A stretch of DNA of 64,000 nucleotides, taken from contig JAPYRX010000006.1 in NCBI GenBank assembly GCA_029936815.1, positions 39,182 to 103,181 of the forward strand, in the 5' to 3' direction. Positions 1-8,734 of the stretch are shown here, piece by piece (position 1 is the stretch's first letter; the number at the start of each line of letters is the position of its first letter). The notes below the pieces were generated by a model, which did not search any database, was not told where the DNA came from, and saw only the letters and a list, made by a program, of their open reading frames with translations. Source of the stretch: Dehalococcoidia bacterium. Lineage in GTDB: Bacteria; Chloroflexota; Dehalococcoidia; Lucifugimonadales; GCA-002694895. The position numbers and the translations under genes were made by a program.

Positions 1-558
1 TATGAATGATAATATGATTGATAAATACAACAAAATATACAGAATAAATAAATTAAATGATCCTAAAATCAAAGCCGCAGCAAGAGTTATAATCCGTTCT
101 GGTCTAGTGAAAATCCCTACATCCCCTTCGACACCATATGATTCGTATTTTGCTTTAATATAACTTACCAATTGATTTAGTAGGGCGTTAATAAAGATAA
201 TGATCACAGTGTATTCATTATCTTTAAAGTATATTAATAAACCTATGTATATTATTACTTCAGAGATGCGATCTATAACTGCATCAAAAAAACCTCCAAG
301 GATCGAAGTTGTTTTTGTATATCTGGCTAGAGATCCATCTAACAAGTCGAATAGGCTAGAAATTACAATCATAATCCCTGATACAAGCAAGTATCCCTGC
401 GTGATTAGTATCATCGTAACTATAGAAAAAAACAGACCTATGATTGTAATTAAATTTGGAGAGATTTTCAGTTTTGCAAGAATAGGAATAACAGATAAAT
501 TTAAAAGTTTATTTATGTGCTTTTTTAAGTCTGATCTTAAATCTTGATATTTTTTCAA
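1..558 (-). CDS. CDP-alcohol phosphatidyltransferase, likely phosphatidylinositol-phosphate synthase (3' end outside window)
   Basis: This ORF is not in the supplied track because it runs off the left edge; I translated it from the complement. It is open for all 186 codons shown. It starts at a TTG (558-556) that overlaps the TGA of the upstream glycosyltransferase gene. The family signature DG-x2-AR-x8-G-x3-D-x3-D is present as DGSLARYTKTTSILGGFFD followed by AVID, and hydrophobic segments lie on both sides, as expected for an integral membrane enzyme. The family moves a phosphatidyl group from CDP-diacylglycerol to an alcohol. Because inositol-phosphate synthase and a PimA-like transferase lie directly upstream, inositol phosphate is the most likely acceptor. 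Glycerol phosphate (PgsA) cannot be excluded by sequence alone. Confidence 0.85.
   Translation of the reverse strand, partial: MKKYQDLRSDLKKHINKLLNLSVIPILAKLKISPNLITIIGLFFSIVTMILITQGYLLVSGIMIVISSLFDLLDGSLARYTKTTSILGGFFDAVIDRISEVIIYIGLLIYFKDNEYTVIIIFINALLNQLVSYIKAKYESYGVEGDVGIFTRPERIITLAAALILGSFNLFILYILLYLSIILSFI
192..226. repeat. Inverted repeat inside the CDP-alcohol transferase gene
   Basis: Two perfect 12-nt arms (TAAAGATAATGA and its complement) are separated by an 11-nt loop. This is borderline by chance for AT-rich DNA. I list it because longer intragenic hairpins of the same kind occur elsewhere in the window. Confidence 0.5.
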
Positions 559-1643
559 TTTGATTTATTTTTTGATTTTAAATATATATCAATTATTCTA
601 TCAGAAATAATATTCCAATCGTATTCTTTAACAAATTTTAATCCATTTGCTTTGATTTTTTCTTTTAGATTCTTATTGAAATACACAGTATTAATTGCCT
701 CGAATATTTCTTTTGGGTTTCTAGGATGTATTAGTAATCCGTTCTCATTATTTTTAACCACACTATTATATCCTTCTATATTAGATGCGATAATTACCGT
801 GCTACTTACCATTGCTTCTAATAAGATTATGCCAAAACTTTCATTTTGCAGTGATGGAGCACAGAGTATGTCTGAATCTTGAAGAAGATCAATTTTGCTT
901 TTTTCGTCAACCACTCCTGGATTCACAATTTCAATATTTTCAATATTTTGAGTGCTTAATTTGTGGCCTATAACAGTAAGTTTTACAGGGAAAGTAAAAT
1001 TATAGTTTTTTAGAGAATTCATTAAATATTTCAGGCCTTTTCTTTTGTCTTCTCTACCTATAAATAAGATTTTCAATTTATTTGATTTTTTTTGGATTTT
1101 GATTATATTAGTTTTATAAAGTTCTGAATTGATCCCATTTGGAATAATTGTATATTTTTGTTTAAAGTGTTTTTTAATATATTTTTCAGCTGACTTAGAC
1201 ACCACTATTCTTTCATCAATTTTTTTTTCCAAAATATTAAATAGCTTTGAAAGTCCAAATCTATATAATTGTGTCCCGTTGTTTGAATGAAAAGTTGTGA
1301 CAATTTTTGATTTTGAATGGTTTAAAAAAAACATTGGCAATGAACCAGCAAATGGTTCATGTATGTGAACAATGTCAGGATTATAAGTATTTAATATATT
1401 TTTAACTTTATTACTAATAAATGGAGAAAGAGTTATTGGAGCAATAGAACCTCCGCTCTTAATATTATATGATTTTCCAATTTGGTAGATATTATTGTAA
1501 CTTGCAGGTTTGTTTTTTGATTCAGGAGTGATAATCAGATGATCAATTTTTTTTATTTTCAATTGATTCGATAGATTGGATATATGATTCCATACACCTC
1601 CAGGGAAATCAATTCCATAAGGACATACGATACAAACTCTCAA
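555..1643 (-). CDS. GT4-family glycosyltransferase, PimA-like
   Basis: This 362-residue protein has the two Rossmann domains of GT-B enzymes. The N-terminal PYGIDFPGGVWNHI segment is the typical acceptor-side start of PimA-type mannosyltransferases. The C-terminal domain has the EX7E nucleotide-sugar motif in NESFGIILLEAM (near residue 270). It lies 16 bp after inositol-phosphate synthase and overlaps the downstream phosphatidyltransferase start. In actinobacteria the PimA family mannosylates phosphatidylinositol at the inner membrane face. The context supports a similar glycolipid job here, but the sugar donor cannot be read from the sequence. No signal peptide or membrane segment is visible. 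Confidence 0.82.
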   Translation of the reverse strand: MRVCIVCPYGIDFPGGVWNHISNLSNQLKIKKIDHLIITPESKNKPASYNNIYQIGKSYNIKSGGSIAPITLSPFISNKVKNILNTYNPDIVHIHEPFAGSLPMFFLNHSKSKIVTTFHSNNGTQLYRFGLSKLFNILEKKIDERIVVSKSAEKYIKKHFKQKYTIIPNGINSELYKTNIIKIQKKSNKLKILFIGREDKRKGLKYLMNSLKNYNFTFPVKLTVIGHKLSTQNIENIEIVNPGVVDEKSKIDLLQDSDILCAPSLQNESFGIILLEAMVSSTVIIASNIEGYNSVVKNNENGLLIHPRNPKEIFEAINTVYFNKNLKEKIKANGLKFVKEYDWNIISDRIIDIYLKSKNKSN

Positions 1644-1659
1644 TTGTAATCAGTTTGAT

Positions 1660-2742
1660 TTATTCTAAAGATGATTCAATAAACTTATCAAGTAGTTGAC
1701 GAGCTTCGTTATCTGTATATTGAGTTGGTGGTGATTTGAAATAATAACTTGATGGAGCGTCTACGACTCCTGCAATTCCTTGATCCATTGCAATCTTTGC
1801 GCATCTGACTGCATCAATTACAACTCCTGCAGAATTAGGGCTATCCCATACTTCTAATTTCAATTCGATATTTAGGGGCACATCTCCAAAACTAGTTCCT
1901 TCTAATCTAATATATGCCCATTTTCTATCAGTTAACCAAGGAACGTGATCACTTGGGCCAATATGAATATTATCACTATTCATATCATAATCAATTTGAG
2001 AGGTAACAGATTGTGTTTTAGATATTTTTTTGGATTTTAATCTACTACGTTCTAGCATATTTAAAAAATCAGTGTTTCCACCAAAATTTAGTTGGTATGT
2101 ATTATCTAGCTCAACTCCTCTATCCATGAAAAGGCGACTTAAAACTCTATGTACTATTGTTGCACCGACTTGTGATTTTATATCATCACCAATTATAGGT
2201 ACTCCCGCATCCTCAAATCTTTTTTGCCAGTATCCATTTGGGCTAGAAGCAATAAATACAGGAATACAGTTAATAAATGCACATTCTGCTTTTAATATTT
2301 GTTCAACATACCATTTTGTAGCTTCTTCAGACCCTACAGGTAAATAGCTTACAACAACATCAGTTTTAGTTTCTTTTAAAATACTTGCAATATCAGCAGT
2401 AGATGAAGAATCTTTTTCAATTATTTCCCCTAAATATTGCCCGATACCATCATGAGTCATGCCTCTATATACAGGAACATTTAATTTTGGAACATCTTGA
2501 AATTTAATTGTATTGTTTGGAGGTGCGAAAATTGCTTCAGAAAGGTCTTTACCCACTTTGTTTTTATCAACATCAAAAGCTGCGGTAAATTCTATGTCTC
2601 CTATATGATATTTCCCTAAGACAGGATGCATTATCCCAGGAATTGTATCTGTTGCATTAGCATTCTGATATTTTATTACGCCTTGGACCAAAGATGATGC
2701 ACAATTACCTACACCTATTATTGCTACTCTGAGTTTACTCAA
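1660..2742 (-). CDS. ino1: Inositol-3-phosphate synthase (actinobacterial type)
   Basis: This 360-residue protein converts glucose 6-phosphate to inositol 3-phosphate with NAD as internal cofactor. The NAD-binding start [16 protein letters not shown], the segment [14 protein letters not shown], and the catalytic-site region [15 protein letters not shown] followed by [11 protein letters not shown] all match the short (about 360 aa) mycobacterial form, not the longer eukaryotic one. The lysines expected in the active site are present (DIKSQ, SKKISK). It is the first gene of a three-gene minus-strand run, and an 86-bp gap upstream can hold its promoter. The next genes use inositol phosphate, so the product probably goes to lipid headgroups, though a compatible solute is also possible. 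Confidence 0.95.
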   Translation of the reverse strand: MSKLRVAIIGVGNCASSLVQGVIKYQNANATDTIPGIMHPVLGKYHIGDIEFTAAFDVDKNKVGKDLSEAIFAPPNNTIKFQDVPKLNVPVYRGMTHDGIGQYLGEIIEKDSSSTADIASILKETKTDVVVSYLPVGSEEATKWYVEQILKAECAFINCIPVFIASSPNGYWQKRFEDAGVPIIGDDIKSQVGATIVHRVLSRLFMDRGVELDNTYQLNFGGNTDFLNMLERSRLKSKKISKTQSVTSQIDYDMNSDNIHIGPSDHVPWLTDRKWAYIRLEGTSFGDVPLNIELKLEVWDSPNSAGVVIDAVRCAKIAMDQGIAGVVDAPSSYYFKSPPTQYTDNEARQLLDKFIESSLE

Positions 2743-2828
2743 GTTAATACCTTTTGAAAATATTGGAGAATAGAAAATTGTATCATTTCAATGTATTAAT
2801 TTCAATCATATTAGTTTTTTAAATAAAT

Positions 2829-4184
2829 TTAAATAATTCCGTCCGCAGAAATAGTATTTGCGATGATTGTAGATGTTTCAGTTAATTCGGACAAATATTT
2901 TTTGTCACCAACAATTACTGTGGAGAAATCATTTAAATTGGAGAAGTTTTTATGCAAATAATTATATATTCCATCTTTTGTGATTTTAGCTATTTCGCCA
3001 AAATATAAATCATGGAAATCCAATTCTAGATTTTCGAAAATCAATTTATTTACCAAACTAATTGAAGACATATGTGTCTCAAAATTTTTACGATAACTTA
3101 ATTTTACAGATTCGATAGAATTTTTAATTTCTTGATCGGATATTTTGTTTTCTCCGAACAAAGACTCTATTTCATATTTAATTTCATTTATTGAATCTTT
3201 GGTATTCTTGGTATTTACCGAACCTCCAGCAATAATTGTGGGTTCCGTCGATCTTGCCCAATTCAAACTTGAACCAAATCCATATGAATAACCATTTTTT
3301 TCTCTTAGGTTCACGTTCAATCTTGACATAAAAGACCCCCCGAAAATCTCATTGAATATTTCAAGGCATAATCTTTCATGCAATGTTGGAATAGACAATC
3401 TTTTTCCTAAAACTATAATACTTTGAGGACTGGGTATGTCTGTAGGAATTAAAAGGTTTGAATTTTTCTTTTCTTTTATGGTTTGACAATCGGTAGATTT
3501 GATTGGGCTAAGTTTGAGCTGATTTAATATATTTACTATTTCTTTGTTTTCATTTTTTGATATGAGTGCGATTTTAGTATTAGAAGTGATTTTTATTAAC
3601 TCAAGTGCGATTTTATTTAAATTAACTGCAGTTAATTTTTTTATATTATTTAATTGGCCTATTGAGGTGTAAGAATGAGTTGAATCTGATTTATATAAAT
3701 ACTTATATAATCCTGATCTTGCTAAAAACATCGGATTACCTTTGTTTTGTAATATTTCTCCAATCATCAATTTTTGTATTCTTACAAATTCTTTTGAGTC
3801 TATATTTATATTATTTATAGCATTTAAAAGAATTTGTAAAGATTTTTGCCAAGTATCCTCGGTGGATTGAAATCCTATAACAATTTTTTCAGCATCTGAA
3901 AAATAAATCGGATCTGCCCCAGAGTTTTCGAGTTGGTATTGTAATGAAGTTTTAGAATTGTAAATATTTTGTTCAAATAATAATTTCAAAATCAAATTAG
4001 AGCATCCGGGAGGAATTTTTTTACTAGATTTTTCATATATAGGTAGAATGAAAACTATAGAAAGAAGTTCGGATTGTGTTTTTGTAACTCTATATACATT
4101 TAAATTGTTGTCAAGTTTAACGTGATTTATTTTAGGTGTTACGAAATTGAAACTGTCTTTTGTAGGTTCTGGTAATTTATTCAT
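2829..4184 (-). CDS. M16-family peptidase homologue, non-catalytic partner
   Basis: This 451-residue protein has the M16 (pitrilysin/processing-peptidase) fold, with the C-terminal region LREKNGYSYGFGSSLNWAR typical of the family. The HxxEH zinc motif is absent: the equivalent helix reads NLILKLLFEQ. It overlaps the start of its active neighbour by 4 bp, so the two are probably co-translated. In other bacteria and mitochondria M16 proteins work as heterodimers of one zinc subunit and one inactive subunit that helps hold the peptide. The reading frame is intact and the glycine-rich loop is kept, so I call this an inactive partner rather than a decayed gene. Confidence 0.85.
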   Translation of the reverse strand: MNKLPEPTKDSFNFVTPKINHVKLDNNLNVYRVTKTQSELLSIVFILPIYEKSSKKIPPGCSNLILKLLFEQNIYNSKTSLQYQLENSGADPIYFSDAEKIVIGFQSTEDTWQKSLQILLNAINNINIDSKEFVRIQKLMIGEILQNKGNPMFLARSGLYKYLYKSDSTHSYTSIGQLNNIKKLTAVNLNKIALELIKITSNTKIALISKNENKEIVNILNQLKLSPIKSTDCQTIKEKKNSNLLIPTDIPSPQSIIVLGKRLSIPTLHERLCLEIFNEIFGGSFMSRLNVNLREKNGYSYGFGSSLNWARSTEPTIIAGGSVNTKNTKDSINEIKYEIESLFGENKISDQEIKNSIESVKLSYRKNFETHMSSISLVNKLIFENLELDFHDLYFGEIAKITKDGIYNYLHKNFSNLNDFSTVIVGDKKYLSELTETSTIIANTISADGII

Positions 4185-5470
4185 TTTTTTATTTTGTAAT
4201 ATAAAGATATATGAGGGGAATCAACTAAAGATTTAGCACTTTTTGTAATGTTTTCTTGGGTTACATTGTTAAAATCATTCAAAATTTCATTAATATCCGA
4301 GGGATTTTCTCCAAATATATTAATATAGTTCAAAGTATCTGCAATACCTCCAAAACCTCCAGATTTTTCTATTTGACGGTTGATACTTAAACGAAACTTG
4401 TTTTTAGCAATAGATATTTCATTTTCATTAACATTAGTTTCAGAAAGTAGAGTTATCTCACTGAGAATTTTATTGTATACATTATCAAAGTTTTTTTCTT
4501 CTGTTAAAGTCGCTGAGATTTCAAACTCACCTGCTAATTCTTGAGAATAATGACCTACATAAATATCTTGTACTAATTGTGATTCTGTTATTAATTTTTT
4601 CTGCAATCTACTTCCTATTCCATCCCCTAATATCATTCCTATAATATCCATTGCTGATTCGGAAGAGCTAAAATTAGAGGATTTTGTTGGCCATCTGATT
4701 ATTATCTTTGGTAGAGTAGCAGGGCTATTTCCAATAATTTCATGATGTTCAGTTTTTATTAACTTACTGTAATTTGGAGTTTTATTAATTGACTTAGAAT
4801 TTGATTTTATATCTGAAAAATATTGATCAATCCATTTTGTTGTTTGATCAATATTGAAATTTCCTGATATGCATAAACTTGCATTGGATGGGATGTAAAA
4901 TTTTTTATGAAAATCAATTGCTTCATTTAATTTTGCATTGTTTATATCTTTTTCTAAGCCAATTGTTTGCCAATTATAAGGATGAGGGTTTGGGAAGACT
5001 AAATTTTGCAAATACTCTTCACTATCTCCATACGGCGAATTTTCATAACTTTGCTTTCTTTCTTGGATGACTATTTTTTTTTCTTTTTGTAATTTATTTT
5101 CATTGAGCGCTTCTGTTAAATGCCCCATCCTGTCAGATTCCATAAACAAAACTCTTTCTAGATAATTTGGACTTATATTTTCCCAATAGTTAGTTCTGTC
5201 TGTATTGGTAGATCCATTAATCCCATTAGGTTTAATACTGATAGGTTCTACTATCGAAAACCAATTTGAATTGCAATTGCTCGACCCCTCAAACATTAAA
5301 TGTTCAAATAAATGAGCAAATCCTGTCATTCCATGTTTTTCATTTTTAGATCCAACATGATACCATACATTTACAGTAACGTATCCTTTGGATTTATCTT
5401 GGTTAAGAATGAAATCAAGTCCATTTGTAAGTTTATTTTTTGTGATTGAAAAATTATTTTTTGCCATCAT
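4181..5470 (-). CDS. M16-family zinc peptidase, catalytic subunit
   Basis: This 429-residue protein has the inverted zinc motif HxxEH as HLFEHLMFEGS (near residue 53) and the distal glutamate region in KKIVIQERKQSYENSPYG. The family degrades short peptides or removes presequences. No signal peptide is visible, so it is probably cytoplasmic. It starts with two adjacent ATG codons (5470 or 5467). It is followed with a 4-bp overlap by an M16 homologue lacking the zinc motif, so the pair very likely forms a heterodimer. The gene shares a divergent promoter region with ftsH. The physiological substrate is unknown. Confidence 0.9.
   Translation of the reverse strand: MMAKNNFSITKNKLTNGLDFILNQDKSKGYVTVNVWYHVGSKNEKHGMTGFAHLFEHLMFEGSSNCNSNWFSIVEPISIKPNGINGSTNTDRTNYWENISPNYLERVLFMESDRMGHLTEALNENKLQKEKKIVIQERKQSYENSPYGDSEEYLQNLVFPNPHPYNWQTIGLEKDINNAKLNEAIDFHKKFYIPSNASLCISGNFNIDQTTKWIDQYFSDIKSNSKSINKTPNYSKLIKTEHHEIIGNSPATLPKIIIRWPTKSSNFSSSESAMDIIGMILGDGIGSRLQKKLITESQLVQDIYVGHYSQELAGEFEISATLTEEKNFDNVYNKILSEITLLSETNVNENEISIAKNKFRLSINRQIEKSGGFGGIADTLNYINIFGENPSDINEILNDFNNVTQENITKSAKSLVDSPHISLYYKIKK
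4819..4855. repeat. Inverted repeat inside the catalytic M16 gene
   Basis: Perfect 12-nt arms (AATATTGATCAA and its complement) flank a 13-nt loop. The arms fall on a segment coding for two similar short peptide stretches (NIDQ and WIDQ), so part of the symmetry could come from coding constraints. Confidence 0.45.
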
Positions 5471-5506
5471 TTAAGTCCTAAGAAATGATTTTATAGCATT
5501 AAAGTT

Positions 5507-5536
5507 TTGATTCCAAGCCATAAGAAATGATAAAAT
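5507..5536 (+). promoter_or_regulatory. Candidate sigma-70-type promoter for ftsH
   Basis: TTGATT (5507-5512) and TAAAAT (5531-5536) are 18 bp apart, about 40 bp before the chosen ftsH start. The same short intergenic region must also drive the divergent M16 genes; on the minus strand a TATAAA near 5492 could be their -10 box. The 11-mer TAAGAAATGAT occurs twice in direct orientation across this region. Confidence 0.5.
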
Positions 5537-5577
5537 CTAAATACATTGCTTTTGATTTTAGATTAAACGAGGTAAAA

Positions 5578-7407
5578 ATGAGTAAAAAGAAATCCAATTT
5601 TCAAAAAAATGGATTCGTATATTTGATAATTGCATCTACAATTTTTGCATTAATATTATCTTCACTTTCAAATCCTTTTAGTGCAAGTACAGAAATTTCT
5701 GTTACTGAAACTTTAGAAATGATAGCTGATGGAAAAGTTAAAGAAGTTGTTGTTCAGGGTGAAAAATTAACGATTATCGCTAAAGATGGAAGTAAATATT
5801 TTTCTTCAAAGGAATCAGGAATTAGTTTATTAGAATTAATGAAAGATTCTGGCATAGACCCATTGAAAAACGATGCTAATATAGTTGTGAAAGGTAGAAG
5901 TGGGTGGGGTACAGCTTTTAATATCCTGTTTAGCTTTTTGCCAATAATATTTTTTGGGGGACTAATATTATTTATGATGAGACAAGCTCAGGGCGGTGCG
6001 AATCAAACTTTTGGATTTGGTAAAAGTAAGGCTAGAAAATTTACAGAAAATAAATCCGGAGTTACTTTTAAGGATGTTGCCGGAGTAGAAGAAGAAAAAA
6101 TTGAATTAGCTGAAATAGTCGAATTTTTGCAGGAACCTGCGAAATTTATAAAATTAGGCGCAAAAGTGCCCAAGGGTGTTTTATTGGTAGGGCCACCAGG
6201 TACAGGGAAAACGCTATTAGCCAAAGCTGTGGCAGGTGAAGCAGCAGTACCATTTTACTCTATTAGCGGAAGTGAATTTGTTGAAATGTTCGTTGGCGTT
6301 GGAGCGTCTAGAGTTAGAGATTTATTTGGTCAAGCTAAAATTAATTCTCCTTGTATTATTTTCATTGATGAAATTGATGCTGTGGGCAGACATAGAGGAT
6401 CAGGATTAGGAGGTGGCCATGATGAAAGAGAACAAACTCTTAATCAAATTTTAGTTGAAATGGATGGGTTTGAATCTGGTGGATTCAATATCATAATAAT
6501 TGCAGCTACTAATAGACCAGATATTTTAGATCCGGCATTGTTAAGACCTGGGCGATTTGATAGACGAGTAGTTTTAGATGTTCCTGATATGAAAAGTAGA
6601 ACTGAGATTCTTAAGGTTCATTCGCAAGGTAAACCAATTGAAGATGGAGTAGATTTATCTAAATTGTCTGAGCAAACTCCAGGATTTAGTGGGGCTGATT
6701 TAGCAAATTTGATGAATGAATCTGCAATTCTTGCGGCTAGAAGAAAAAAAGATAAAATAGGGCACGACGATTTTGCTGAATCTATAGATCGAGTATTGGC
6801 AGGCCCGGCAAAGATGTCTAAAATTTTAAGTAAACAAACAATTAAAGTCACAGCTTGCCACGAAGTAGGTCATGCATTATGCGGACATTTATTACCAGAA
6901 GCAGATTCTCCAGTTAAGGTTTCAATTATATCTAGAGGACATATGGGCGGCTATACTCGATTTTTACCAGATGATGAAACAGCACTGCAGACAAAGAAAC
7001 AATTGGAAGCAAGAATAGTAGTAGCCCTCGGAGGAAGAGCTGCAGAAGAAGTGGTTTTAGGTGAAATTACAACCGGAGCTAGCAATGATATGGAGCAAGC
7101 AACAAAAATAGCGAGAACAATGATAATGAAATTTGGGATGAGTGATATCTTGGGGCCAAGAACCATGGGAAAAAGAGAAGAAACAGTTTTTTTGGGAAGA
7201 GAAGTGTCAGAACAAAAAGACTATAGTGAAAGTCTTGCAAGCGTTATTGATGAGGAAGTAAAAGAATTAATTACAAGTGCATACGAAAAATCGAAATCGT
7301 TGATTAAAGATAATATCGAAATATTAAATAATGTAGTTGATTATCTTATCATTAATGAAACTATCGAAGGTGAAACATTGACAAAATTATTATCTACTCA
7401 ATCTTAA
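5578..7407 (+). CDS. ftsH: ATP-dependent zinc metalloprotease FtsH
   Basis: FtsH is a membrane-anchored AAA+ protease that removes damaged membrane proteins and short-lived regulators. I prefer the ATG at 5578, after GAGGT, over the track start at 5527; this gives 609 residues. There are two N-terminal membrane segments (about residues 12-30 and 108-128) around a small outer domain. These are followed by Walker A GPPGTGKT, Walker B IIFIDEIDAVG, the second region of homology (ATNRPDILDPALLRPGRFDRR), and a C-terminal protease domain with zinc motif HEVGH. The usual form is HEAGH, and HEVGH still fits HExxH. The gene is complete and followed closely by orn. Confidence 0.97.
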   Translation: MSKKKSNFQKNGFVYLIIASTIFALILSSLSNPFSASTEISVTETLEMIADGKVKEVVVQGEKLTIIAKDGSKYFSSKESGISLLELMKDSGIDPLKNDANIVVKGRSGWGTAFNILFSFLPIIFFGGLILFMMRQAQGGANQTFGFGKSKARKFTENKSGVTFKDVAGVEEEKIELAEIVEFLQEPAKFIKLGAKVPKGVLLVGPPGTGKTLLAKAVAGEAAVPFYSISGSEFVEMFVGVGASRVRDLFGQAKINSPCIIFIDEIDAVGRHRGSGLGGGHDEREQTLNQILVEMDGFESGGFNIIIIAATNRPDILDPALLRPGRFDRRVVLDVPDMKSRTEILKVHSQGKPIEDGVDLSKLSEQTPGFSGADLANLMNESAILAARRKKDKIGHDDFAESIDRVLAGPAKMSKILSKQTIKVTACHEVGHALCGHLLPEADSPVKVSIISRGHMGGYTRFLPDDETALQTKKQLEARIVVALGGRAAEEVVLGEITTGASNDMEQATKIARTMIMKFGMSDILGPRTMGKREETVFLGREVSEQKDYSESLASVIDEEVKELITSAYEKSKSLIKDNIEILNNVVDYLIINETIEGETLTKLLSTQS

Positions 7408-7419
7408 GATGAATTTAAA

Positions 7420-7974
7420 TTGAATATTACAAAGAGACAAGATTTATGGGTTTGGATAGATTTGGAGATGACAGGTTTGGATTCTTCAAAATGTGTAATA
7501 GTTGAAATTGCATCTGTTATTACAGATAAAGAATTGAATATTGTTGCGGAAGGTCCGGAAATTGTTATCAATAGATCACAAGAAGATATGAAATCAATTG
7601 AAGACTGGCCAAGGAAAATGCATGCAAAATCAGGATTACTTAATGATATTGAAAAATCCAATAAATCTCTAGTTGAAGCAGAAGAAGATACCTTGAATTT
7701 TATTTCGGAATATATTGATCCTAATTCTTCCCCATTATGTGGAAATAGTATATATCAAGACAGAATTTTTCTTAAAAAAGAAATGCCTATTCTTGAAAAA
7801 TATTTTCATTATAGAAATATTGATGTGAGTACTTATAAAGAAACTTATCTTTCTTGGGGAGGAGATAAAAAAAACTTACCCAATAAACAGACAAGTCACA
7901 GAGCAATGGCAGATATTTTGGAAAGCATACTAGAATTAAAATGGTATAAAGAAAACTTTATCCATTTATCTTAA
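7420..7974 (+). CDS. orn: Oligoribonuclease (DEDDh 3'-5' exoribonuclease)
   Basis: Orn degrades 2-5-nt RNA fragments and pGpG. The 184-residue product has the DEDDh residues: D and E in WIDLEMTGLD, D in GNSIYQDRIFL, and H and D in SHRAMADILES. The only start codon upstream of the conserved core is TTG at 7420; an ATG at 7409 in another frame stops at once. No strong ribosome-binding site is visible, so it may be read through from ftsH, which ends 12 bp before. The 3' end overlaps the convergent nadE gene by 17 bp. Confidence 0.93.
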   Translation: MNITKRQDLWVWIDLEMTGLDSSKCVIVEIASVITDKELNIVAEGPEIVINRSQEDMKSIEDWPRKMHAKSGLLNDIEKSNKSLVEAEEDTLNFISEYIDPNSSPLCGNSIYQDRIFLKKEMPILEKYFHYRNIDVSTYKETYLSWGGDKKNLPNKQTSHRAMADILESILELKWYKENFIHLS

Positions 7975-8734
7975 ATATCGGAATTTCTCTCATTTTATGT
8001 AGGTTTTGCATTCGTATATTGCGATAAATTCCTAATATATTTTCTTGGTTTTTATTGTGTATTGTTTCTGCATCTATTGATTCACTCAGAATCATGGCTT
8101 CCTCCAAGTCTTTGTATGTTAATCCATTTAATTGATCTTCATCTGTTCGTCCATCATCCCATAATCCATCTGTTGGAGAAGCTGATATTATTTTTTTGTT
8201 AATTTTGAGTTCTTTTGCGATTTCCCATACATCTGATTTCATACAATCTCCAATAGGTGAAATATCAACTCCTCCATCACCATATTTAGTGTAAAATCCC
8301 ACGCCAAAATCTTCGACTTTATTACCTGTTCCTACAACCAATCCGTTTTGACTTCCTGCTATTTGATACAATGCTAGCATTCTTAATCGCGACCTAGTGT
8401 TAGCCAACGAATGAAGATTATTATAATTTGACATGACAAAAGTATTTTCAATATTAGAAAATACTTTTGTCATGTCAAATATTTCATGCTGAACGTTCTT
8501 ATATTTTTCTGATAACCATTGGCCATGTTCAATACTTAGGGTGTTTTGTGATGTGATTTGCCTTATTGGAATTGATACTACAATCGTTTTTATTTCTGTC
8601 ATTGCACACAAACTTGATACAACAGCAGAATCTACACCTCCTGAAATCCCAATAACTAATGAAGACATGTTACTATCTTTGCAATAATTTTTTATCCAAT
8701 TTGAAATATCGGTAATTAATTTTTTGTATTTCAT
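7958..8734 (-). CDS. nadE: NH3-dependent NAD+ synthetase
   Basis: NadE adenylates nicotinate-adenine dinucleotide and amidates it to NAD+. The 258-residue form has no glutaminase domain, so ammonia is the nitrogen source. The PP-loop SGGVDSAV lies near residue 30, and GLVVGTGNKVED and KYGDGGVDISPIGD are the conserved substrate loops. The start overlaps the stop of the upstream aminotransferase gene by 4 bp. A very long perfect inverted repeat sits in the middle of the gene, coding for DMTKVF...FVMSN in the variable stretch before LANTRSRLRM. The reading frame is preserved through it. Confidence 0.95.
   Translation of the reverse strand: MKYKKLITDISNWIKNYCKDSNMSSLVIGISGGVDSAVVSSLCAMTEIKTIVVSIPIRQITSQNTLSIEHGQWLSEKYKNVQHEIFDMTKVFSNIENTFVMSNYNNLHSLANTRSRLRMLALYQIAGSQNGLVVGTGNKVEDFGVGFYTKYGDGGVDISPIGDCMKSDVWEIAKELKINKKIISASPTDGLWDDGRTDEDQLNGLTYKDLEEAMILSESIDAETIHNKNQENILGIYRNIRMQNLHKMREIPIFKING
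8426..8480. repeat. Perfect 24-bp inverted repeat with 7-nt loop inside nadE
   Basis: The left arm 8426-8449 and right arm 8457-8480 are exact reverse complements over 24 nt (core TGACATGACAAAAGTATTTT), around the loop AATATTA. The next base pair outward does not match. It lies fully inside coding sequence, so it is not a terminator at the gene end. In single-stranded DNA or mRNA it would form a very stable hairpin. Confidence 0.97.

Noticed and set aside
200-882. Two plus-strand ORFs at the left edge
   Set aside because: The complement encodes the CDP-alcohol transferase and GT4 enzyme with intact motifs; the plus-strand frames are shadows.
2829-4184. M16 homologue without HxxEH as a pseudogene
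   Set aside because: Full length, no stops, coupled to the active partner; inactive partners are normal in this family.
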